Part shown: piece by piece, positions 1 to 6,648 of the stretch
How positions within the stretch are numbered: position 1 is the first letter of the stretch
Layout: every line of letters starts with the position of its first letter
From: JAHRVQ01 sp047616645
GTDB taxonomy: Bacteria; Pseudomonadota; Gammaproteobacteria; Pseudomonadales; Azotimanducaceae
Direction: 5' to 3'
Assembly: GCA_047616645.1 (NCBI GenBank)
Contig: JBLHIH010000140.1
Span: forward strand, 1 to 10,214
DNA: 10,214 nucleotides
Program-made: the position numbers and the translations under genes
The notes under the pieces: generated by a model
Databases searched by the model: none
Told to the model about the DNA's origin: nothing
What the model saw: the letters and a program-made list of their open reading frames with translations, nothing else

Positions 1-447
1 TTCTAGCCGTCAAGTCGTTGAATGCCACGTGTCCGCAATCCTCTTCCAGAGAGAGAATTTCCAAAACTTAATTAGAAGGCACCCCCCCTATCCCGAAGAG
101 GCACTTTATGTATATGTATATGCCCACAGCTTTAACAATCCTCAGATCATTATTATCGGATTTTTAGCGCTGTGGCTAACGATATCGGGACTGTTGCTAG
201 TCAAAGCCAACTTTAGGCGTCGAGATTTCACTTGGCGCGGAGCATACGCCTCTATCCCTATTTCTTGAGAGGCTATCTGGAAGTTTATGAATACCTCAAC
301 AATATCAAGCCAAGATGTTTAGCCAGAATCATTATGACTATCCCTTACACTGAACTACCAGAAAGTTGTCTCAAGCAAATGAGATTTGATTGTATGGCAT
401 ACAAATGGACTGGTCCTTAGAATAGACAAGCTTTTGCTTAATATGAG
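1..447. other. Window-edge region without a recognisable gene
   Basis: Two weak plus-strand frames lie here. One is open from the window edge (codons from position 2) to a stop at 268. It has a possible GTG start at 29 with no clear ribosome binding site, and contains one hydrophobic stretch (IIIIGFLALWLTISGLLLV) followed by Lys/Arg-rich residues, like a single membrane helix with a cytoplasmic basic flank. It could be the 3' end of a gene that begins outside the window. The second frame (TTG at 232 to stop at 420, 62 codons) overlaps it, lacks a ribosome binding site and has no recognisable motif. I see no homology cue in either. A short AAGC-TTTT-GCTT hairpin (429-440) just beyond the ABC operon's last stop is too weak to call a terminator. 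Confidence 0.3.
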
Positions 448-1428
448 TTATGACGGTTCAAATAAGTGACAAGCTACCCAGTGAGGATCATCTTTACTAC
501 CTACTTCAACTGGTAGAGGCACTTTTGCCGCACAAATATCCATTGCTTCAGGACAACGAGTTCTAAAAGTACAGCCAGAGGGTGGATTTAGTGGTGAAGG
601 TACATCACCTTTCAAAACTTGTCGTTCAGTTTTGGTTGTTGGATCAGGTGAGGGTATCGCTGATAACAGTGCTTTTGTATAGGGGTGCCTCGGCTCTGTA
701 TAGAGACTCGTAGCAGTTGCTTTTTCAACCAATCGACCAAGATACATTACACCGACATCATCGCTGATGTGCTGAACTACAGCCAGATCATGTGAAATAA
801 ATAGAAACGATATACCTAAGGTTTTTTGTAGGTTTGAAATCAGGTTCAGTACTTGTGATTGTACTGATACATCCAAAGCAGATACGGCTTCATCGGCAAC
901 AATGAATTTAGGTTCAAGAGTCAGTGCCCTAGCGATACCTATGCGTTGGCGTTGACCGCCAGAGAACTCATGTGGATATCGGTGCAATACATGTTTTCTT
1001 AAGCCGACAATATCAAGTAGTTCTTCAATCTTTTGTTGGCGAGACTCAGGTGTCCCAATTTTATGCGTTTCCAATGGTTCAAGTAACGTCTGCTGTATAG
1101 TTCTTCGCGGACTAAGAGATGCATACGGATCTTGAAAGATAATCTGCATATCCCTACGAGCTTCTACCAACCCTTTTGATTCAAGTTTGGTAATATCAGT
1201 ACCATCAAGTATAACCGTTCCGCCTGTAGGCTCATGCAATCGAAGGACCGCTCGCCCGAGGGTGGATTTACCACAGCCAGACTCACCTACAAGCCCCATA
1301 GTTTTGCCTTTTTCAATTATAAAACTGACATCGTCAACGGCTTTTAACTGACTTGTCACTCGATGAAACAATCCACCATGAATAGGGAAATGTTTTTTTA
1401 AGTTTTTAACATCTAACAACACACTCAT
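448..1428 (-). CDS. Peptide ABC transporter ATP-binding protein, OppF/DppF type
   Basis: This is a cytoplasmic ATPase subunit that, paired with its upstream neighbour, hydrolyses ATP to drive solute import through the two permeases. At 326 residues it has the usual OppF/DppF length. Visible motifs are Walker A GESGCGKS (48-55), Q-loop Gln99 in FQDPYASLSP, signature FSGGQRQR (155-162), Walker B FIVADE with catalytic Glu180, D-loop SALD, and switch His213 in ISHDL. The C-terminal oligopeptide-transporter extension carries Cys286, Cys292, Cys299 and Cys320, the spacing known to bind a 4Fe-4S cluster in some DppD-type ATPases. Residue 181 is Ala where the family almost always has Pro (DEP). The ATG at 1428 overlaps the preceding gene's TGA as ATGA and has GGAG about 9 bases upstream. 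It is the last gene of the operon. The class is certain; the substrate (oligopeptide, dipeptide or other) cannot be assigned from sequence. Confidence 0.95.
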   Translation of the reverse strand: MSVLLDVKNLKKHFPIHGGLFHRVTSQLKAVDDVSFIIEKGKTMGLVGESGCGKSTLGRAVLRLHEPTGGTVILDGTDITKLESKGLVEARRDMQIIFQDPYASLSPRRTIQQTLLEPLETHKIGTPESRQQKIEELLDIVGLRKHVLHRYPHEFSGGQRQRIGIARALTLEPKFIVADEAVSALDVSVQSQVLNLISNLQKTLGISFLFISHDLAVVQHISDDVGVMYLGRLVEKATATSLYTEPRHPYTKALLSAIPSPDPTTKTERQVLKGDVPSPLNPPSGCTFRTRCPEAMDICAAKVPLPVEVGSKDDPHWVACHLFEPS

Positions 1429-2411
1429 GATGCTTCTCCACAGGGATGAAAGCAGGCGACTTCGCGGCCATCCTTAATTTGGTTAACCGGCTGTTCAATG
1501 TGACAACGCTCATCTGAATATTGGCAGCGATCAGCGAACCGACAACCGTCTGGCAAGTCTAATAAATCCGGAACTGTGCCTGGAATGGTGGGTAATTCTT
1601 CTACTTTATCTTCACGAATCCTTGGAATCGATGCCATCAGTCCTGCTGAGTAAGGGTGTTGCGGATTTTGGAACAGCGGTACGATAGGTGATTGTTCTAC
1701 AATACGTCCCGCATACATAACGACAGCCCGTTGACACGATTCTGCAACAACACCTAAGTCATGTGTTACCAGCACAACTGCTGTCCCTAATTCATGCTGC
1801 AATTTTACGATTTGCTCCATTACCTGCGCTTGGATTGTTACATCCAGTGCTGTGGTGGGCTCATCGGCTAATAACAACTTTGGATTACAAGATAGTGCCA
1901 TTGCAATCATCACACGTTGTCGCATTCCGCCTGATAACTGGTGCGGATATTCATTGATACGTTTATCTGGGGATGGGATTCCTACCAGTTCTAACATCTC
2001 AATAGCGCGATTTTTAGCTTGTCTACCACGAATTTTTTGATGTCGAGCCAGCACATCGGTCATCTGATTTGCAATTGTAAACACCGGATTTAATGCAGTC
2101 ATGGGTTCTTGAAATATCATTGATATTTCGCTGCCACGAATTTTTCGATACTCAGACTCAGGCAATCCAACCAGTTCACGACCGTTAATCTGAATGCTGC
2201 CCGCCGTTATCTTACCCGGAGGCGACGGAATCAAGCCTAAAATAGCTAATGATGTTACAGACTTACCACAGCCAGACTCACCGACAAGACCCATTGTTTC
2301 GCCATGCATCACATCAAAACTGATGCCATCAATAGCGCGAACGATCCCTCGCTCAGTATTAAACTCAACAACCAGATCACGTACACTCAATAATGGTTTT
2401 TTAGTGCTCAT
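1425..2411 (-). CDS. Peptide ABC transporter ATP-binding protein, OppD/DppD type
   Basis: This is the first of the two ATPase subunits of the importer, acting at the cytoplasmic face of the membrane. It has 328 residues with Walker A GESGCGKS (44-51), Q-loop Gln101 in FQEPMTALNP, signature LSGGMRQR (159-166), Walker B LLLADEP (179-185), D-loop TALD and switch His217 in VTHDL. These motif variants (QEPMTALNP, LSGGMRQR) are typical of the OppD/DppD half rather than the OppF/DppF half. The C-terminal extension has Cys290, Cys296, Cys303 and Cys320, matching the possible 4Fe-4S site of the family. The ATG at 2411 overlaps the permease stop as ATGA and is preceded by AGAAGG, a fair ribosome binding site. 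All catalytic residues are intact. Confidence 0.96.
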   Translation of the reverse strand: MSTKKPLLSVRDLVVEFNTERGIVRAIDGISFDVMHGETMGLVGESGCGKSVTSLAILGLIPSPPGKITAGSIQINGRELVGLPESEYRKIRGSEISMIFQEPMTALNPVFTIANQMTDVLARHQKIRGRQAKNRAIEMLELVGIPSPDKRINEYPHQLSGGMRQRVMIAMALSCNPKLLLADEPTTALDVTIQAQVMEQIVKLQHELGTAVVLVTHDLGVVAESCQRAVVMYAGRIVEQSPIVPLFQNPQHPYSAGLMASIPRIREDKVEELPTIPGTVPDLLDLPDGCRFADRCQYSDERCHIEQPVNQIKDGREVACFHPCGEAS

Positions 2412-3307
2412 GAACTTACCTTCTTTGGATCTAATGCATCTTGTAAGGCATCCGAAAACATATTAAACGCCATTACCAGAACAAATAGTAAGGCTGAGGC
2501 TGCATAAAAATTAGCAAATTGCCCAGCTTGTACTTCCTGCGTTGACTCAGCAATCATCAAACCCCAAGAAACGCCATCTTTCACACCTAAGCCTAAGAAA
2601 CTTAAGATCACTTCAGATTTGATCGCACTAACAAAAACGATGGTCGATTGCACCAATAGTATGTGGAACGTATTCGGCAAAATATGCCTGAAGATTATGA
2701 GATGCTGAGGTACACCTACTGCACGAGCAGCTTCGACAAATTCAAAATTCTTCAATTTAATTACTTCACCACGCACCAGTCGCGCGGTGGTTGTCCAGAA
2801 AGTAATAATCATTGCTACATGCATTGAATAGGCAAACCCACTTAGAGCGTATGCGATAGCTGCTACAAACAAATAGAAGGGAATCGAGTCAAGTACACCC
2901 ATCGCCCAAAGCACAACTTCATCAATCCATGAGTTACTAAAAAAGCCCGATAGTGCCCCCAAAATAGCGCCCACCAAGGTTGAGACAACCGCCACCACTA
3001 ATCCGACTTCAAATGCTGTATTAGTAGAATATATCGCTCTCTCATAAATGTCTTGGCCAAGAATATTGGTGCCAAACCAGTATTGTGAAGACATCCCTTC
3101 CCATTTTTGACCATTATTATCAGACCACTCAGTACCCCATAAACCTAAAGCGACACCAAGTGCGACCACCATATATAAAGCAACAACATAGAACCCCATC
3201 ATTCCAGCACGGTCACGACGGAATTTATAAGCCGCCTTTGACCACATGGATTCGCCTACTTTTTTGTTTACTGCTGCGTCAGCAGGTGTCTCTAATAGTG
3301 TATTCAT
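2408..3307 (-). CDS. Peptide ABC transporter permease, OppC/DppC type
   Basis: This inner-membrane permease forms the translocation channel with the adjacent OppB/DppB-type subunit. Its 299 residues begin with a hydrophilic cytoplasmic tail (1-35) and a first membrane helix (about 37-57), the OppC/DppC layout. The periplasmic segment YWFGTNILGQDIYERAIY (76-93) corresponds to the family's HxLGTDxLGRD motif. The ATPase-contacting EAA loop is at about 191-211 (EAARAVGVP followed by HILPN), and the conserved helix SEVILSFLGLGV is at 231-242. Further hydrophobic segments lie at about 99-121, 131-155, 161-175 and 268-285. The start overlaps the preceding stop as ATGA. I see no good Shine-Dalgarno sequence before it, so translation probably depends on coupling to the upstream permease. 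Confidence 0.95.
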   Translation of the reverse strand: MNTLLETPADAAVNKKVGESMWSKAAYKFRRDRAGMMGFYVVALYMVVALGVALGLWGTEWSDNNGQKWEGMSSQYWFGTNILGQDIYERAIYSTNTAFEVGLVVAVVSTLVGAILGALSGFFSNSWIDEVVLWAMGVLDSIPFYLFVAAIAYALSGFAYSMHVAMIITFWTTTARLVRGEVIKLKNFEFVEAARAVGVPQHLIIFRHILPNTFHILLVQSTIVFVSAIKSEVILSFLGLGVKDGVSWGLMIAESTQEVQAGQFANFYAASALLFVLVMAFNMFSDALQDALDPKKVSS

Positions 3308-4257
3308 TTGAGAGATATTCTCGGGTCGACAACTTTGTATAAAATATCATTAATAATTAATGTAAAAACAAACATGATTGCGGTTAATCCAACTACGGCT
3401 TTAAGGATCGGCTGATCGCCAGTGATGATGGCGTCATAGGTAACTTTACCGACACCCGGTATACCGAAATAGCTTTCTAAAAGTAAGCTGCCTGAGATTA
3501 CAACCAGTGGAATAGAAAACATGATTCGAGTGATGATAGGGATTAAGCTATTTTTCAACACCCCTTTAAACAATAAATCGATCGGATGGGCTCCAAATGC
3601 TTTGGCTGTGCGCACATGATCCCTACCCATTTCTTCCACAATTACTGCTCGATAAAATCGAGTGTTGTAACCCAGAGATACAAAAATTGAAGCTAAGGTA
3701 GGCACCGTTACATAGTGAAGATAATCGGTGAATGAATAAACATCCCAGCCTCTAACTGGAAATAAATCAAGCCCTTGAGAAGATGAGAATATAATTTGAA
3801 AGGCGATAATCACAATCAGAAAGCTGACACTCATACCCAAAACCGAGGCCCCCATAATAATCTTATCGGTCCACTGCCCTCGATGATAAGCAGCCACCAA
3901 CGCTAAAATTACACCAAGAAGATTACCTAAAATAAACCCTGGAAGAATTAGCGCTAAAGAGACTGGCATTGTTCGAATCAAAATAGTCGATACTTTTTCA
4001 CCTGATGAATCGGAATAACCAAAATCCATAGTGGCTAATTCTATTAAATATTGTGTATAGCGCGTAACAAAACTTTGGTCGTAACCTAGTTGATGTCGAA
4101 CTTCTGTGATTTGTTCCTGGGTTGGATTTTTACCCAGTAGATCGTAAGTTTTATCTGGTCCAAAATGCACCATCAGAGTAAAACTAATCACGGTCACACC
4201 CAATACCAAAGGGATTCCAGTGACCAGTTTTCTTAAAGCATATTGTAATGTTTCCAT
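3304..4257 (-). CDS. Peptide ABC transporter permease, OppB/DppB type
   Basis: This is the second channel-forming inner-membrane subunit of the importer (317 residues). The N-terminus (about 10-30) is the first membrane helix, preceded by the short basic segment typical of OppB/DppB. The region after it (VHFGPD, then LGYDQSFVTRYTQYL) matches the family's periplasmic pattern of an LGLD-like motif before an RY-x-x-WL-like stretch. Hydrophobic segments follow at about 96-124, 133-157, 182-197, 241-262 and 286-306. The EAA loop spans about 208-240 (EEMGRDHVRTAKAFGA, then LKNSLIP). The C-terminal signature ESYFGIPGVG (261-270) and DPRI (311-314) are both conserved. GAGGA lies upstream of the ATG at 4257, and the start overlaps the binding-protein stop by one base (TGATG). 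Confidence 0.95.
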   Translation of the reverse strand: METLQYALRKLVTGIPLVLGVTVISFTLMVHFGPDKTYDLLGKNPTQEQITEVRHQLGYDQSFVTRYTQYLIELATMDFGYSDSSGEKVSTILIRTMPVSLALILPGFILGNLLGVILALVAAYHRGQWTDKIIMGASVLGMSVSFLIVIIAFQIIFSSSQGLDLFPVRGWDVYSFTDYLHYVTVPTLASIFVSLGYNTRFYRAVIVEEMGRDHVRTAKAFGAHPIDLLFKGVLKNSLIPIITRIMFSIPLVVISGSLLLESYFGIPGVGKVTYDAIITGDQPILKAVVGLTAIMFVFTLIINDILYKVVDPRISLK

Positions 4258-6092
4258 CAGTTAGTTTCCTCATCTAGCAGATCAACAAATTTCAGATGAA
4301 AGCCACCCACCATCTGGCTATCAGGAAAAGACACAACCTTCTTGTGCCATAACATGATTACATTACGAGACACGCCGGTAATACTGACGCAATCATCAAT
4401 AAGCATATTATTCATCTTTCGGTAAATTTGCGTACGTTCTGGTGATGGTTGCATAACAGATGCTTGTTTATACAGTTGATTATATTCGGGGTTATCATAA
4501 TTGGCATTATTAGAACCGGGCGAACCATTAGGACCATAAAATAGTTGTAAGGTGTTTTGGGCATCAGGATAGTCAAGCCCCCAACCCATGCCCACGATCA
4601 TGATTTTTGCTTCCTTAACCGCTTTATTAAAATCACCAAAACTCGCGAAAGACTCATATTCTACTTTTTCCTCAGGAAAGCCTATATCCTTCATCCAGCC
4701 CCTAAACTGTTCATACATTTGCCTTGTGCTTACAGATGCTACTCCACCATAGACTAAGCTTGGTATATTATCTGCCGTCCAACCGCCTTCTAACATCAGG
4801 CGCTTAGCTTCATCTAGATCACGCAATGTGGATATATTCGAAAGCTCTAGGTCGAATTCTGGAACAACTGGCGGAATGATGCCTGGAGATATGACGCCTA
4901 TACCAGAATAGAATACGTCGTTTCTCTCTTGCCAGTTAAATCCTGAGCGAATAGCACATCTAAGTAATTTATTGCGTTTCTCCCTAACCGGGTCATCGTT
5001 GTACCCAATTAAAGGATCGCGCATATTAAAATCTGTATGCACAAAACCGGCTTCGATGGTATTGAACATATGAAATTTATCCGCCATATCTGACGCTAGA
5101 ACCAGCGTAGGTTTCTTCTGACTGAGAACTCGATCTACTTGTTCTACAGGCACCCCCGCAAAATTTATTTCATCACCTTTGTTAAACGATGCCCATTGGG
5201 AAGCACTTTCTTTAATGAAATCTATCTTAAGAGCATCAACTAATGGAGGAGATTTGCCGGCAATCTGATCGATACCATATTGTTTATGTATTTTTGGGTC
5301 ATAGCCTTCAAATTCGATATCGATAGGCTCTTGTCGATATTGGACATTTCGAATCATCAACGCATAATTTGATGATTCGTAGCGAAGCATTTTAAAGGGA
5401 CCTGAACCAACTGGATGCACCGAGAATTCACGACCATAATAGTCGACCGCTTCATGTGGCACTAACGCTGAGAAGCCCTGAGCAAAAGAGTGTGTCAGTT
5501 GCGGGTAAGGGCGAGATAAAGTGATTTGAATGGTATGTGAATCCAATGACTTCAGACCCTCTATCGCTACACCATAGTTCGATCCAGCGTCTTTCCATTC
5601 GTTAAGACCTACAATCTTGCCATCCCAAAGCCAAGAGCCTTGCGAACGATTGGTAACATCAAAATGGCGTTTAATGGAATAAACAAGATCTTCTGCGATG
5701 ACTTCTCGACCTTTACCATTCGGAAAAGCTGGATCGTCAGCATAAAACACACCTTTTTTAATTTTAATGGTATATGTCAAACCATCGTTAGATACGTCTG
5801 GCATGGCAACAGCAAGATTTGGAGCTATTGCGTAAGGCCGAGCAAGATATTTATAGCGATACAAGGTGTCATAAATATTTGTCACAATATGGTTAGCATA
5901 GACCGTAGCGGCATTAACCGGGTCTAGACTACTGGGAGCACCATTAAGGGAGTGCCGGTATATCTTGGCCGGACCGTCTAAGTGACCTTCTAGCGCTTTA
6001 TCAATATCTACTGCTGCGTTACAGCCTGCTAGAGATATAATTACTGTAAGTAGTAATAATAAATTCAACCACTTTAAATTTTGAAGCAACAT
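4257..6092 (-). CDS. Peptide-type ABC transporter substrate-binding lipoprotein (SBP family 5)
   Basis: This periplasmic, lipid-anchored receptor delivers substrate to the two permeases encoded downstream. I chose the ATG at 6092 (611 residues) over an in-frame GTG at 6098. AAGG (6098-6101) sits 5 bases before the ATG, whereas it overlaps the GTG. The N-terminus has a hydrophobic stretch ending in lipobox LAGC, with Cys24 as the lipidated residue. The mature protein shows the SBP_bac_5 pattern: SLDPVNA, an IYDTLYRY segment, LTYTIKIKKGVFYADDPAF, and AEDLVYSIKRHFD. It is longer than typical DppA/OppA (about 510-545 residues), with extra sequence in the middle (about 260-300). The Cys tether suits a Gram-negative with lipid-anchored receptors, although most DppA/OppA proteins in that group are soluble. 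It is first in the operon. The ligand is not predictable from sequence; peptides are the default expectation. Confidence 0.94.
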   Translation of the reverse strand: MLLQNLKWLNLLLLLTVIISLAGCNAAVDIDKALEGHLDGPAKIYRHSLNGAPSSLDPVNAATVYANHIVTNIYDTLYRYKYLARPYAIAPNLAVAMPDVSNDGLTYTIKIKKGVFYADDPAFPNGKGREVIAEDLVYSIKRHFDVTNRSQGSWLWDGKIVGLNEWKDAGSNYGVAIEGLKSLDSHTIQITLSRPYPQLTHSFAQGFSALVPHEAVDYYGREFSVHPVGSGPFKMLRYESSNYALMIRNVQYRQEPIDIEFEGYDPKIHKQYGIDQIAGKSPPLVDALKIDFIKESASQWASFNKGDEINFAGVPVEQVDRVLSQKKPTLVLASDMADKFHMFNTIEAGFVHTDFNMRDPLIGYNDDPVREKRNKLLRCAIRSGFNWQERNDVFYSGIGVISPGIIPPVVPEFDLELSNISTLRDLDEAKRLMLEGGWTADNIPSLVYGGVASVSTRQMYEQFRGWMKDIGFPEEKVEYESFASFGDFNKAVKEAKIMIVGMGWGLDYPDAQNTLQLFYGPNGSPGSNNANYDNPEYNQLYKQASVMQPSPERTQIYRKMNNMLIDDCVSITGVSRNVIMLWHKKVVSFPDSQMVGGFHLKFVDLLDEETN

Positions 6093-6097
6093 ATACA

Positions 6098-6101
6098 CCT
6101 T
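6098..6101 (-). promoter_or_regulatory. Ribosome binding site deciding the binding-protein start
   Basis: On the minus strand the sequence reads AAGG, five bases, then ATG (6092). The same AAGG overlaps the first base of the alternative upstream GTG codon at 6098, so ribosomes positioned by it would start at the ATG. Confidence 0.6.
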
Positions 6102-6339
6102 AAATTTATTTGTTTTAAATATTTATTTTATATAATCGTCGAAATAATCAACGTCTTGAGGTTTCGTAGGTTACATTAAAATTGGCATGATACAAAATAG
6201 AATGTAGCAGCCCTTTCTACGATCGCTAGACATCACCAGTACTCGAGGCTTAGGAAACTCATAATTAGGAAATTTCTAGGCACAACCACCACTCCAAAAC
6301 CGACCAATTAAATGTGATGATCCTACAAGGAAGCATACT

Positions 6340-6598
6340 TTGAATGGGTGTCCGTTTTATTTATACCGTTATATTTATCCTATGGAAATAAAAGTGGCGG
6401 GGTTTAATCCACCACTTCACTATTCAAAAAAATCGCTCGGTTTGTTTAAACCTTCAATACTTTTTTAACGGTAATGAGTATACAAGTAATCCTATTAGCC
6501 CTATAGATGATACTAAGAGAGTACAGAACCAAACCAATGAAGAATGGTTAGCTGAATATGAAGAACAATGGGCATTAGAGTGTGATGAACTGTTTTAG
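6340..6598 (+). pseudogene. Possible small frameshifted gene, unknown function
   Basis: One frame is open from 6280, with a TTG at 6340 preceded by AAGGAAG and an ATG at 6382, and ends at TAA 6466-6468. The +1 frame is open across that point and ends at TAG 6596-6598. The switch falls at a run of six T (6461-6466); removing one T would join the frames into a protein of about 85 residues. The downstream part reads like real protein: an acidic, Trp-containing helix-like tail (NEEWLAEYEEQWALECDELF). I recognise no family. It could be a decayed gene, a sequencing error in the homopolymer, a programmed frameshift, or two chance frames. The hairpin at 6392-6417 lies inside it, which argues somewhat against coding. 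Confidence 0.28.
6384..6417 (-). terminator. Terminator-like hairpin in the divergent region
   Basis: AAGTGGCGG (6392-6400) pairs with CCACCACTT (6409-6417) with one mismatch around an 8-base loop. Read on the minus strand the hairpin is followed by TTATTT, like a Rho-independent terminator; on the plus strand there is no T-run. No minus-strand gene is visible just to its right, so its target is unclear. It may block antisense transcription from entering the ABC operon. Confidence 0.4.
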
Positions 6599-6637
6599 GC
6601 AATAGTCTGGCTAGTATGAGATGATCCATTAAAGAAT

Positions 6638-6645
6638 AAGGAGGT
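6638..6645 (+). promoter_or_regulatory. Strong ribosome binding site of the MORN/TonB lipoprotein gene
   Basis: AAGGAGGT lies 3 bases before the ATG at 6649, a near-perfect Shine-Dalgarno sequence. The same octamer precedes the next gene at 8552. Confidence 0.85.
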
Positions 6646-6648
6646 TTT

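Larger units (their letters stand above)
6093..6648. other. Divergent intergenic region between the ABC operon and the lipoprotein gene
   Basis: This 556-base stretch separates two divergent transcription units and must contain promoters for both. The part next to the binding-protein gene (6099-6140) is very AT-rich, as expected of a promoter, but no pair of -35/-10 hexamers with normal spacing stands out on the minus strand. A perfect TATAAT occurs on the plus strand at 6131-6136 with only a poor -35. Positions 6150-6300 show no repeat, RNA gene or frame that I can support. The right half contains a hairpin at 6392-6417 and a possible frameshifted small frame at 6340-6598, both listed separately. 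Confidence 0.5.

Noticed and set aside
1763..5927. Several plus-strand frames of 60-95 codons across the ABC operon
   Set aside because: They run antisense to well-conserved transporter genes and show no ribosome binding sites or recognisable domains.
6096..6098. GTG as the start of the substrate-binding protein
   Set aside because: The only Shine-Dalgarno-like sequence (AAGG) overlaps this codon and is correctly spaced for the ATG six bases further in.
6127..6151. Minus-strand TTGATT/TATAAA promoter for the ABC operon
   Set aside because: The two hexamers are only 13 bases apart, too close for a standard sigma-70 promoter, and the region is so AT-rich that matches arise by chance.
6612..6617. 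TAGTAT as a -10 element for the lipoprotein gene
   Set aside because: The position is reasonable, but no -35-like hexamer lies 16-18 bases upstream and there is no extended -10 TG.
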